Positions 15,408 through 23,745 are shown, counted from the first letter of the stretch. The stretch: DNA of 64,000 nt from JBBQTQ01 sp038213135 (GCA_038213135.1 JBBQTQ010000002.1:10734-74733), one strand, 5' to 3'. Numbers and translations are program-made. Notes: generated by a model from the letters alone, not told the origin.

Positions 15408-16196
15408 ATGTGCGGAATCGCCGGCTACAGCCTCGCCAGCGCGAGCGACGTCGACCGGACGCTCGCCGCACAGGCGCTGCTGGCGGCGATCGCCGAGCGC
15501 GGCGCGGACGCAGTCGGGTACGCACACAGGGCTCCTGACGGCCCGCTGGTCGTTCACAAGCAGCGCTCAGGCGCGAGCCAGCTGCTGGAGCAGATCGCGC
15601 TGCCGCCTGACGCGACCGAGGCGCTGCTCCACGTCCGCGACTACACGAAAGGGCATCCGCGGATCGACGCCAACAACCATCCTGTCCGCCACGGCGCCGT
15701 GGTTGGGATCCACAACGGGATCATCTTCAACGACGACGCGATCATGGCCGAGCACGGCTTCGAGCGGGCGCAGCCGCGGATGACCGTCGACTCGGAGGCG
15801 ATCTTCGCCCTCGCCGAGGCCTTCGAGGCTGATCCGCACGCGTTCGAGCAGTGCCACGGCTCGATGGCGGTCGCGTGGCTCGACGAGCGGCGCCCCGGGA
15901 TCGTGTTCCTCGCGCGCGGCGCAGGCCGGCCGCTCTGGATCGGCACGGCACGCGGCGAGGCGTACTTCGCCTCCACCCGCGAGGCACTCGAGATCGTCGA
16001 GCGCTACGCCCGCAGGCGTCTGCGCAAGCGGGAACTCCCGGAGGGCACGATGGTCGCGCTCGAGCAGGGGCGCGAGATCGCCCGGCGCCAGTTCACGCCC
16101 GACCGCTCGTTCTACGAGGAGCCGCTGCCCGCCGTGCGCGCGCCGCACGAGGGCCAGGCATCGCTCAAGCTCCTGGCTCGGCTCGCGACGATCTGA
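15408..16196 (+). CDS. Stand-alone class II glutamine amidotransferase (262 aa)
   Basis: Starts ATG-TGC so that the catalytic nucleophile is the N-terminal Cys after Met removal (MCGIAGY). Ntn-hydrolase motifs as in PurF and GlmS follow: RGADAVGYAHR, HVRDYTKGHPRIDANNHPV and VGIHNGIIFND. The protein ends after the glutaminase domain; there is no phosphoribosyltransferase, sugar isomerase or synthetase half. It therefore needs a partner protein to use ammonia, or acts as a glutaminase/amidase. No obvious partner gene is adjacent. The last 32 bases overlap the end of the convergent gene. Confidence 0.8.
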   Translation: MCGIAGYSLASASDVDRTLAAQALLAAIAERGADAVGYAHRAPDGPLVVHKQRSGASQLLEQIALPPDATEALLHVRDYTKGHPRIDANNHPVRHGAVVGIHNGIIFNDDAIMAEHGFERAQPRMTVDSEAIFALAEAFEADPHAFEQCHGSMAVAWLDERRPGIVFLARGAGRPLWIGTARGEAYFASTREALEIVERYARRRLRKRELPEGTMVALEQGREIARRQFTPDRSFYEEPLPAVRAPHEGQASLKLLARLATI

Positions 16197-16875
16197 CGAG
16201 CCGGCCGTCGGCGGCCACCTCGCCGCCGGACTCCTGGATTCGCTCCCGGATCAGGAACTGGAAGGTCGACCAGGCGCCGCGGCGGGCGTCGAACATCCGG
16301 TAGATCTGCCATTCGGTCATCAGCTTCTCGTCGGCTTGACGGGCCTCGCGCCAGTCGGCGAACCGCGGTAGGCGCCCGAAGCGCTCGGTGAGCCCTATCC
16401 CCTGCTCGATCGCGCGCTCCAGTCGCTCCTCCCCCACCGGCACGTCGAACCCCGCTTCGCGGAGCGCATTCGTCAGCGAGCCGAAGGTGTGCCAGTAGAG
16501 CGACTTCGACGGCATCGCCCCTCGCAGCTCGTCGAGGTCTTTCGCAGTCGGCGTTCGGCCGAGCCTCTCCCCCAGCTCGCGCAGCTGTCCCAGGAGCTCC
16601 TCTTTGGTGGCAAACCGGCGCGGGACGAGGCCCGCGAGGCGTTTCGCGCGGTTCCAGCTCCCGAAGTGCTCGATCACCGTCTGCGGATGCACGGTTGTTC
16701 CTGCATCCGCGCCGAACTCGCGCATCGTCGGCGAGCGGCCGAGCCTCTCGGCGCAGGCCCGCAGCTCGGCCAGGATTTGCTCGTCCGTGTAGCGCTTGCG
16801 AATCCCGGACTGGAACTCGGCGAGCGCCTTGGGGTCGATCTGCGTGATCGCCCTGAATGACCGCTTGCGGGCCAC
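16165..16875 (-). CDS. DNA-binding protein with homing-endonuclease-associated repeats (236 aa)
   Basis: Contains two clear and one weaker copy of the HNH-associated helical repeat: ELRACAERLGRSPTMREF with FGSWNRAKRLAGL, then QLRELGERLGRTPTAKDL with FGSLTNALREAGF, then LTERFGRLPRFADW with an aromatic end. These repeats bind DNA in homing endonucleases and regulators. No HNH nuclease motif is present, so this is probably a regulator. GTG 16875 starts GTG-GCC-CGC; no Shine-Dalgarno is visible and a -10-like box ends 10 bases upstream, which suggests a leaderless mRNA. Confidence 0.75.
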   Translation of the reverse strand: MARKRSFRAITQIDPKALAEFQSGIRKRYTDEQILAELRACAERLGRSPTMREFGADAGTTVHPQTVIEHFGSWNRAKRLAGLVPRRFATKEELLGQLRELGERLGRTPTAKDLDELRGAMPSKSLYWHTFGSLTNALREAGFDVPVGEERLERAIEQGIGLTERFGRLPRFADWREARQADEKLMTEWQIYRMFDARRGAWSTFQFLIRERIQESGGEVAADGRLVRSSRAEPGA

Positions 16876-16885
16876 TGCACCAACA

Positions 16886-16947
16886 ACAATAGAGCATTTT
16901 CACCGCGGTGCAACTCCCGACTAGAGCATTTGCGCCTGACTGCAACT
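16886..16947 (-). promoter_or_regulatory. Promoter with two 26-bp direct repeats (probable operator)
   Basis: On the + strand the pattern TAGAGCATTT-N9-TGCAACT occurs twice, at 16890 and 16922, 32 bases apart (three helical turns) with different spacers. Read towards the gene this gives TTGCAC (16913-16908), 16 bases, then TATTGT (16891-16886), a plausible promoter ending 10 bases before the GTG. Two spaced sites next to a repeat-domain DNA-binding protein suggest autoregulation. Confidence 0.5.
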
Positions 16948-16964
16948 TCCTCCACCCAGGATGG

Positions 16965-17010
16965 GGTGTGAGGGACAGGCCTAAAGACCAGGCCTGTCCC
17001 TCGGTCTCAC
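16965..17010 (-). terminator. Hairpin repeat, copy 1 (3' of the GGDEF/HD-GYP gene)
   Basis: A perfect 12-bp stem, AGGGACAGGCCT (16971-16982) and AGGCCTGTCCCT (16990-17001), closes a 7-base loop; one more G-C pair extends it. It lies 13 bases after the stop of the HD-GYP gene. Two longer, nearly identical copies occur at 23765 and 46138, both between convergent genes, which identifies the family as terminators. Confidence 0.65.
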
Positions 17011-17023
17011 GGTTACCAGGGCG

Positions 17024-19777
17024 TTAGCTGGCGACGAGAAGCTCGAGGCCGGCGGCCTCGACTTCCTCGTCGGGCAAGATTCGCTCGAGCGCGGCCACGC
17101 AGCGCGGGCAGAACTGCGACCCGGTCGCGTCGCGGAGCTCTGCGAGCGCGTCGGCGGCCGTCAGGGCCGGCCGGTAGGTGCGGGTCGTGAGCATCGAGTC
17201 GAGCGCGTCGGCGACGTGGATGATCCGGGCGCCGAGCGGGATCTCGTCGCCGCGCAGGTGATCGGGGTAGCCGGTGCCGTCGAAGCGCTCGTGATGGTGG
17301 CGGATCGAAGGCACCGCGTCCTCGAGGAAGCCGAGGCGGTCGATGATTCGCGCGCCCTCGTCGGAGTGGCGCTTCATCAGGCCCCACTCGGCGGCGTCGA
17401 GCCGGGCGGGCTTCAGCAGGATCGAGTCCGGGATGGCGAGCTTGCCGATGTCGTGGAACAGCGCTGCGTGCCCGAGCAGGTCGAGCTCGGGCTGCGAGAG
17501 GCCGATCTCCTGGCCGATCGCCAGCGCGAGCCTTTGGACGCGCCGCGAGTGGCCTGCCGTGTAGGAGTCACGCGCGTCGACGGTCGCCGAGAGGCTCTCC
17601 ATCGCGGCGGTCGAGCGCTCGCGGAGCAGGCGGTTCGCCTTCTCGAGCGAGACGTTCTGGCTGTGGATCGTCTCGGCGGCCTCACGGAGCTTCAGGGCGC
17701 TGCGCTGGGTGTGCTGGAGGTATGCAGCCTGGGTCTTGCGCATCAGCAGCAGCGGCACGACAGCGACTGCGAGGGCGTACAGGCCGGCAGCGTGGTAGGC
17801 GATCGCCATCACGCCGGCGACGACGCCGTAGCCGATGTAGTGTGGGAGCAGCCAGCGGAAGCGCTCGTGCCAGACCGCGAGCCAGCGCTCACGGCCCTCC
17901 AGGGCGACGGCGAAGCTGAGGAGCGCCATGTTCGTGAGGTAGTAGATCGCGCCCGCGCCGACGGCCATCAGGAGCGTGAAGACCTCGCTGTAGCGGTTCA
18001 GGCCGGCGGAGAACATACCCGCCGCTGCCAGGGAGGAGAGCGAGAGAGCGCCGACGTTGAAGGCGACGTGATGGAGAGGCGAGCGCTTGGCGCTCCAGTC
18101 GACGACGGCCATGGCGAGCGCGATCGGCAGCGCGGCCCGCGGCCCGAAGAGCGCGGCCCCGGCAAGCGCGCCCACCGCCCCCGCAGAGATCGTCGCCTGG
18201 TCGACCTCGAGCGCAAGGGCCTGGCCGATGCCGACGATGCCTGTGAGCGTCAGGAGCCCGAACAGGTCGCGAGACGAGCCGAAGACGAGGCCCGCAGCCC
18301 CCGCGGCAATACCGAGGACGCTTACGAAGCCGACGAGGACACCGACGCGAAGAGGGATCGAGCCGAACCAGGGCCCCTGGGCCGCAGGACGGGCCGACTG
18401 GCGGCGCTCCTGAGCGATCGGTGCGACAACCGGCTCGGGCTGGGCGATGCGACCGGTCGGTGTCGCGTAGACGGTCGGTGTGGAGAGATCCTCGGCAGGC
18501 AGCGAGACGAGGCGCGGCGCGCGAGTCGTCCGCATCAGCAGCGGCTCCTCGCTCGCGGGCAGCACGCGGTTGCGGCCCTGCAGCTTGGCGCGGTAGACGG
18601 CGAGATCCGCGTGATGGACGAGCTCGTTGGCATCGACGCCGTCGTTCGGGAACGACGCGACCCCCATCGAGATCGTCACGTTGACCGGCTCGCTGGCCGT
18701 GTCCAGGTCGATCGGGCAGCTCGCGACCGCGCGGCGGATCCGCTCGGCGATCTCGAGTGCCTGGTCGCGCGGAGTCTCCGGCAGGAGGATCGCGAACTCC
18801 TCGCCACCGAACCGCGCCGGAACGTCGTAGTGGCGGAGCTGGTCCTTGAAGACCTGTGCGATCGAGGCGAGCACGGCGTCACCGGCGAGGTGGCCGTAGG
18901 TGTTGTTGATCTCGCGGAGCAGATCGAGGTCGGCCATGATCAGCGACGCCGGCCGCTCGAACCGCGCGGCGCGCGAGAGCTCGTCCTGGAGCACGTTCGC
19001 GAAGTGGCGAGCGTTGAAGAGGCCGGTCTTCGAGTCGACGCGAGCCTGCTCCTCGAGCCGGGGCACGTGCAGCGAGCGGTGGATCAGGAGCAGCGGCGCG
19101 AGCGCAAACGGGACGAGCCAGGGGTTCAGGTGCCAGGCGCTCGCGAGGCCGACGCCGAGTGCGGCGAGCACGAGCTCCGTGCCGAGCTGCGCGGGTGCGA
19201 AGAGGCCGGTCTCCTTCGGGCGGTGACCGCGACCCAGGTAGAGCATCACCGCGAGCACGACGTGGTTCATCAGCACGAGGACGAAGCAGGCCGCGAGACC
19301 GGCGAGCGCGAAACGGGCCTCGTGGTGGGTGAAGCCCTGCGGGCCGATGATCAGGTGCGCGACACCCCAGGCTGCAAGGGCGTTCAGCGTGTAGTTGCAG
19401 ATGTTGAAGGTCTGCAGGTACCAGGCGTAGCGCTGCTTGAGCCACTCGGGGATGTGCAGCACGACCGCGGTCAGCGCGACGAGCTCCGGCGGGAGCAGGA
19501 TCGCGGCGGCCACGAGGAAGACGATCGAGGTGTGGTAGCTCTGGTCGCGGATCGTCTTGACCTCGAAGAGCTGGGCGACGCTTGCCATGCCGGCGAGTAC
19601 CAGGAAGGTCGTCCAGCCGTGCGTGCGGAGGTTGAGGTGCGAGATCGGGCCGGCGGAGGCCGCGATCGTGGCGAGCGCGATGACCCCGAAATAGACCATC
19701 GCGGACGACGAGAGACCGCTGGTTTGCGGACGGGGCCGGGCGGTTCCCGCCCGGAGCTCGGTCGGGATCGCGCTCAT
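17024..19777 (-). CDS. Membrane GGDEF and HD-GYP protein with two sensor domains (917 aa)
   Basis: Order: membrane domain 1 (~30-235), GGDEF (~245-405), second membrane domain (~490-665), short coiled coil, HD-GYP (~695-890). The cyclase signature is intact (ARFGGEEFAILLPE, residues 324-328). HD-GYP motifs are HDIGKLAIPD and RHHHERFDGTGYP. Thus both synthesis and hydrolysis of cyclic di-GMP may be encoded in one chain. The two membrane domains resemble each other (ERFRWLLPHYIGYG in the second), as if two sensor proteins fused. It starts directly after the stop of the protease gene upstream, without a gap, so the pair is one operon. Similar to the HD-GYP protein at 55928. Confidence 0.88.
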   Translation of the reverse strand: MSAIPTELRAGTARPRPQTSGLSSSAMVYFGVIALATIAASAGPISHLNLRTHGWTTFLVLAGMASVAQLFEVKTIRDQSYHTSIVFLVAAAILLPPELVALTAVVLHIPEWLKQRYAWYLQTFNICNYTLNALAAWGVAHLIIGPQGFTHHEARFALAGLAACFVLVLMNHVVLAVMLYLGRGHRPKETGLFAPAQLGTELVLAALGVGLASAWHLNPWLVPFALAPLLLIHRSLHVPRLEEQARVDSKTGLFNARHFANVLQDELSRAARFERPASLIMADLDLLREINNTYGHLAGDAVLASIAQVFKDQLRHYDVPARFGGEEFAILLPETPRDQALEIAERIRRAVASCPIDLDTASEPVNVTISMGVASFPNDGVDANELVHHADLAVYRAKLQGRNRVLPASEEPLLMRTTRAPRLVSLPAEDLSTPTVYATPTGRIAQPEPVVAPIAQERRQSARPAAQGPWFGSIPLRVGVLVGFVSVLGIAAGAAGLVFGSSRDLFGLLTLTGIVGIGQALALEVDQATISAGAVGALAGAALFGPRAALPIALAMAVVDWSAKRSPLHHVAFNVGALSLSSLAAAGMFSAGLNRYSEVFTLLMAVGAGAIYYLTNMALLSFAVALEGRERWLAVWHERFRWLLPHYIGYGVVAGVMAIAYHAAGLYALAVAVVPLLLMRKTQAAYLQHTQRSALKLREAAETIHSQNVSLEKANRLLRERSTAAMESLSATVDARDSYTAGHSRRVQRLALAIGQEIGLSQPELDLLGHAALFHDIGKLAIPDSILLKPARLDAAEWGLMKRHSDEGARIIDRLGFLEDAVPSIRHHHERFDGTGYPDHLRGDEIPLGARIIHVADALDSMLTTRTYRPALTAADALAELRDATGSQFCPRCVAALERILPDEEVEAAGLELLVAS

Positions 19778-21487
19778 CTAGCCGTCGCCGAGACCGTCGA
19801 GAGCCGCGTTGTTCGTCCAGGCTGCGGACGTCCAAGAGGCGCTCGTCCAGGCTGCGGACGTCCAGGAAGCGCTCGTCCAGGCCGCCGAAGTCCACGAGGC
19901 GCTCGTCCAGGCGGCCGAGGTCCACGACGCGCTCGTCCAGGCCGCAGACGTCCACGACGCGGCGTCCCATGACGCATTCGCCTTGGCGACCGAGGCCCAG
20001 CGATCGGAGTCGAAGACCGGCAGCGAGCCGCCCGAAGGGTCGGCGACGAGGAACGACTCGATCGCCTGGTTAGGATTGGGCGGCACTCCCCTGCTGCCGT
20101 CCTTGTAGTACTCGAGCACCTTCTGGAGGTTGGCCTCGCCGACGCCGAGAGAGTTCGTCGCCGCGCGCGGGTCGGGCCGCGCGAAGAGCATCAGCGCGCC
20201 CTTGACCTGATCCGGGCTCCAGTCGGGGTGAGCTCCGACGATCGCCGCGGCCATCCCGGAGACCGCCGCCGTGGAGAACGACGTCCCGGAGAGCTCGATC
20301 GCCGAGTTCTTGAGCGCCTGGCCCGGGTAGTCGGAGTAGAGCGTGGCCGAGGTCGGGACCTGGGCGATCATGTAGCGGCCGGGGGCCCCGATCTCGGGCT
20401 TCGCGAAGCCGTCGGGCGTGTAGCCGTACGCCGACCACGGGGCGTTCGTATAGTGGGTCGGGTCGTTCTGGCCGAGCGTGTCGGCCGCTCCGACGGTGAT
20501 CACGAACGGGTCGTTGCCGGGCGCGTAGAGAACGCCGCTCGGCCCGTTGCCGCTCGCGTAGTTGCCGGACGGCGTGACGACGACGATGCCCGCCTCCCAG
20601 AGCCGCTCGACAGCCTTGTCGAGCGGGTCGTAGAGGAAGCTCGATGGCTGCGCGGTGATCAGCGACAGGTTGGCGACGCGAATCCCGTACTTCGACTTGT
20701 TCTGCAGCATCCAGTCACAGGCGTGGATGACGTCACTCGTCTTGGCCTGGCCCTGCGCGTTGAAGACGTTGACGCCGACGAGATTCGCGTTCGGCGCGAC
20801 ACCGGAGTAGGCGCCGGCGCCGGCGGCGATGCTCGCGACGAACGTGCCGTGCCCGCGCGGGTCGGCGGTCGACCCTGAACCGAGATCCACGGAGGCGACA
20901 ATCCGGCTGCCGAACTGCCCGAGCGAGTTGTCGATCCCGCTGTCGACGATGGCGATCGTCCCGGCGGGCGCCTTCATGTACGGCGATCCCCAGTTCCACT
21001 TGGCGCCGGTCCCTTCGACCCAGTGCTGATGGTTCTCGTAACCCTCGGCCGTAACGGCGACGTTCCGCGTGATGGAGAGGATCCCGCTCGTCTGAGCGAT
21101 GCTCGTGATCTCCGACGCTCTTGCCGTCAGCACCACGTCAGACACGTTGGCGAACTGCGCCTGGAACTGTACGACGAGAGACTTCGTGGCGTCGCTGTTC
21201 AGATGGCGCGACTTGGAAAGGGCGTTGGCGACGGCCTGGGCGAGCTGATCCGGGCTGTGCTGCTTGTCGCCCTGGACGATGACCGGGAAGTTGCCGTTCG
21301 GGCTGACCTGCATCGCGGCGGCCAGGTTCGGGTCGATCGGCGACTTCGAGTAGTCGGCCTTCGCGATCGCGGGCCCAGAGAGGGCGAGTGCCAGTCCCAG
21401 AAGGACGAGCCCTCGAGTCTGAAAGCCGTGACCCCGGGCGTCGTCGCCCTTCTTGCCCCACAAAGCGCTGCCGCGTGCGTTTCGCAT
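19778..21487 (-). CDS. Secreted subtilisin-like (S8) protease with Trp-periodic tail (569 aa)
   Basis: Signal peptide GLVLLGLALALSGPAIAKA (residues 26-44), an I9-like pro-region (~65-145), then the S8 domain with Asp182 (AIVDSGID), His213 (GHGTFVASIAAG), Asn309 (TPSGNY) and Ser403 (GTSFSTAAVSG), all intact. Residues ~506-560 form ten alternating five-residue units of the type [S/A]WTSA, ending in NNAALDGLGDG. The tail could be a beta-structured, surface-binding element. ATG 21487 fits the signal peptide. Directly followed by the membrane GGDEF/HD-GYP gene; the same gene pair recurs at 53446-57604. Confidence 0.9.
   Translation of the reverse strand: MRNARGSALWGKKGDDARGHGFQTRGLVLLGLALALSGPAIAKADYSKSPIDPNLAAAMQVSPNGNFPVIVQGDKQHSPDQLAQAVANALSKSRHLNSDATKSLVVQFQAQFANVSDVVLTARASEITSIAQTSGILSITRNVAVTAEGYENHQHWVEGTGAKWNWGSPYMKAPAGTIAIVDSGIDNSLGQFGSRIVASVDLGSGSTADPRGHGTFVASIAAGAGAYSGVAPNANLVGVNVFNAQGQAKTSDVIHACDWMLQNKSKYGIRVANLSLITAQPSSFLYDPLDKAVERLWEAGIVVVTPSGNYASGNGPSGVLYAPGNDPFVITVGAADTLGQNDPTHYTNAPWSAYGYTPDGFAKPEIGAPGRYMIAQVPTSATLYSDYPGQALKNSAIELSGTSFSTAAVSGMAAAIVGAHPDWSPDQVKGALMLFARPDPRAATNSLGVGEANLQKVLEYYKDGSRGVPPNPNQAIESFLVADPSGGSLPVFDSDRWASVAKANASWDAASWTSAAWTSASWTSAAWTSASWTSAAWTSASWTSAAWTSASWTSAAWTNNAALDGLGDG
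19811..19970 (-). repeat. 30-bp tandem repeats encoding the Trp tail
   Basis: CTCGTCCAG recurs at 30-base spacing (positions 19811, 19841, 19871, 19901 and 19931 for the 10-base unit start), giving five copies plus a partial one. Third-position changes between copies while the protein repeat stays constant show selection on the amino-acid pattern. Confidence 0.85.
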
Positions 21488-21637
21488 AGTTCTGAGCTTT
21501 CCTCTCCTGAGACGGGTTCCAGGTCTTGCCTGCGGAACTTACGGCTGACCCCCGTCGCGAACGTCCCCCTTTCGGGGTAGGCCGATCAAGATCCCCTTTT
21601 CGAGGGAGAAGAGCGCTCCGCGACTAGACTTGGACTC
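21488..21637. promoter_or_regulatory. Divergent region between the S8 protease and murT
   Basis: 150 bases shared by two divergent genes. On the protease side the RNA would contain CCCC-GAAA-GGGG (21577-21565), a GNRA-capped hairpin, followed by G-rich sequence and, close to the start codon, CTCAGGAGAGGAAAG with a good AGGAGAGG ribosome-binding site. No known riboswitch consensus fits the whole leader. Confidence 0.35.
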
Positions 21638-23002
21638 GTGCGGCTGCCGCTCGAGATCGCGCTCGCGCGCGCCGCGGGGGCGCTCTCACGGGTCAGCGGC
21701 CGCGGCGGCGGCACAACGTTGCCGGGGAAGCTCCTGGCGGCCGTCGACCCGGGCGCAATCGCGGCGCTCGCTCGGCGCCTGCCCATGGGCACGGCGCTGA
21801 TCTCGGCCACCAACGGGAAGACCACGACGGCGGCGATGGCGGCCTCGATCCTGGCGCCGCGGCTGCGGCTCGCCCACAACAGCTCCGGCGCGAATCTCGT
21901 CTCGGGCGTCACCTCCACTCTCCTGGCGGCCCGAGGCGCCGAGCTCGGGCTGTTCGAGGTCGACGAGGCGGCGCTGCCGGAGCTCGCGCGGCGCCTGCAA
22001 CCGCGCGTCGTCTGCCTCGGCAACCTCTTCCGAGACCAGCTCGACCGCTACGGCGAGCTGGAGATCGTCGCCGAACGCTGGCGGGGCGCGGTGGGCGAGC
22101 TTCCGGCCGATGCGCGTCTGGTCGTGAACGCGGACGACCCTCAGGTCGGTGACCTGGCGCACGATCGTCCCGGCAGCATCACGTTCGGGATCGACGACCC
22201 CTCCTACGCCCGGCCCGCTCTCCAGCACGCCGCCGACTCCAAGTACTGCCTGCGCTGCGGGCACCCGTACGACTACGGAGCGGCCTACGTAGGCCATCTG
22301 GGCGACTACCGCTGCCCGCAGTGCGACCACACGCGTCCCCCGCTCCAGATCGCCGCGCGATCGATCGAGCTGCGCGGGCTCGACGGCGCCTCCTTCGAGC
22401 TGGTCACGCCCGGTGGCTCTGCACGAGTGCAGCTCGCGCTGCCGGGCCTCTACAACGTCTACAACGCGCTCGCGGCCGCCTCGCTCGCTCTTGCTCTGAA
22501 AGTCCCGCTGGCGGAGATCGTCGCCGGGCTGGAGCGGGCCGCTGCGGCCTTCGGCCGCTTCGAGCGCATCGAGATCGACGGCAAGCGGCTTCTGATGCTT
22601 CTGATCAAGAACCCGGCAGGCGCGAACGAGGCTGTGCGCACGCTGCTGGAAGGAGGCACGCCACCGGTCGTTCTCGTCGCCCTGAACGACGCGATCGCCG
22701 ACGGGCGCGACGTCTCCTGGATCTGGGACGTCGACTTCGAGCCCTTGCTGGCCGGAGTCGAGACGCTGGTGGCAAGCGGCGACCGCGCCGCCGAGCTGGC
22801 GTTGCGTGGCAAGTACGGCGGCCTGGCCGAGGGTGCGATCGAAGTCGTTCCCGATCTGGGCGCCGCTCTCGACCGCGGGCTCGAGCTGACTCCTGCAGGC
22901 GGCGAGCTCGTCGCCCTCCCGACGTACACGGCCATGCTCGCCCTGCGGAAGATCGTCGCCGGCCGCGGGTACGTCAGGCCGTACTGGGAGCGGGCCGCAT
23001 GA
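21638..23002 (+). CDS. murT: Lipid II isoglutaminyl synthase, ligase subunit MurT
   Basis: 454 aa Mur-ligase family protein. P-loop SATNGKTTTAAMAA near residues 58-71, central ligase domain and C-terminal DUF1727 domain (LIKNPAGANEAV, RDVSWIWDVDFEPL). A Cys4 zinc ribbon, CLRCGHPYDY and CPQCDH (residues ~204-232), is typical of MurT and absent from MurC-F. With GatD it amidates D-glutamate of lipid II, needed for efficient cross-linking. GTG start; its TGA overlaps the gatD ATG, so the two subunits are made in step. Confidence 0.95.
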   Translation: MRLPLEIALARAAGALSRVSGRGGGTTLPGKLLAAVDPGAIAALARRLPMGTALISATNGKTTTAAMAASILAPRLRLAHNSSGANLVSGVTSTLLAARGAELGLFEVDEAALPELARRLQPRVVCLGNLFRDQLDRYGELEIVAERWRGAVGELPADARLVVNADDPQVGDLAHDRPGSITFGIDDPSYARPALQHAADSKYCLRCGHPYDYGAAYVGHLGDYRCPQCDHTRPPLQIAARSIELRGLDGASFELVTPGGSARVQLALPGLYNVYNALAAASLALALKVPLAEIVAGLERAAAAFGRFERIEIDGKRLLMLLIKNPAGANEAVRTLLEGGTPPVVLVALNDAIADGRDVSWIWDVDFEPLLAGVETLVASGDRAAELALRGKYGGLAEGAIEVVPDLGAALDRGLELTPAGGELVALPTYTAMLALRKIVAGRGYVRPYWERAA

Positions 23003-23745
23003 AGATCACGGTGGGACATCTCTATCCCGACTACCTGAACATCTACGCCGACCGCGGCAACATCGCCGTCCTCGCGACGCGGGCGGCGTGGCGCGGGCAC
23101 GAGCTCGAGGTGCAGCCCATCGGCCCCGGCGACGAGACGCCCGGAGACGTCGACCTCTTCTACGTCGGCGGTGGCCAGGACCGCGAGCAAGCGCTGATCG
23201 CGCCTGATCTGGCCGCCCGCGCGCCCGAGCTGGCCGGGGCAATCGCCGGCGGGGCCGCTGCCCTCGCCGTCTGCGGCGGCTACCAGCTGCTCGGGCGCTC
23301 GTATCTCGACCGCAGCGGCGCCGAGCTGCCGGGCGCGGGTGTCTTCCCGCTGCGCACGGTCGCCGGCGACCGCCGGCTGATCGGCGACGTCCTGCTCGAA
23401 TGCGAGCTCGTGCCAGGCGAGCGGCGAACGCTCGCCGGCTTCGAGAACCACATCGGCCGCACGCAGCTCGACGAGGGCGCGCAGCCGCTCGGCCGGGTCG
23501 TCGCCGGGTTCGGGAACGACGGGGAGAGCGGCTTCGAGGGCATTCGCTCCGGCCGCGCGATCGGCACCTACCTGCACGGCCCGCTGCTCCCGCGCAACCC
23601 TTGGCTTGCCGACTGGCTGCTGGAGCAAGCGGTCGCCCACCGGACCGGCGAGGAGCTCAGGTTCGAGCCGCTAGGCGATGAGCTCGAGGCGACGGCCCAC
23701 GCCGTCTCCGCCGCGCGCGCCAGAGGCCGAGGAGGCCGTTACTAG
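22999..23745 (+). CDS. gatD: Lipid II isoglutaminyl synthase, glutaminase subunit GatD
   Basis: 248 aa class I glutamine amidotransferase of the CobB/CobQ-like type. Nucleophile Cys in AVCGGYQLLG (~residue 94), substrate arginine region ENHIGRTQL, catalytic His in TYLHGPLLPRNP (~193). It begins MKITVGHLYPDYLNIYADRG, the conserved GatD start. It supplies ammonia to MurT. A hairpin terminator follows the stop. Confidence 0.95.
   Translation: MKITVGHLYPDYLNIYADRGNIAVLATRAAWRGHELEVQPIGPGDETPGDVDLFYVGGGQDREQALIAPDLAARAPELAGAIAGGAAALAVCGGYQLLGRSYLDRSGAELPGAGVFPLRTVAGDRRLIGDVLLECELVPGERRTLAGFENHIGRTQLDEGAQPLGRVVAGFGNDGESGFEGIRSGRAIGTYLHGPLLPRNPWLADWLLEQAVAHRTGEELRFEPLGDELEATAHAVSAARARGRGGRY

Noticed and set aside
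19811..19970. Regular 30-bp repeats that could suggest a CRISPR array
   Set aside because: Units are directly tandem with no spacers, lie in frame inside the S8 protease gene and encode a regular Trp-containing tail.
17216..19972. A 918-codon open frame on the + strand opposite the GGDEF/HD-GYP gene
   Set aside because: It is the complement of a well-supported gene; composition is Arg/Asp/Glu/Gly-skewed as expected for antisense of GC-rich coding DNA and has no domain.
21488..21600. Cyclic di-GMP-I riboswitch before the protease/HD-GYP operon
   Set aside because: CCGAAAGGGGGACG resembles one stem, but the conserved upstream GGGCAAACC-type segment and the second stem are absent.
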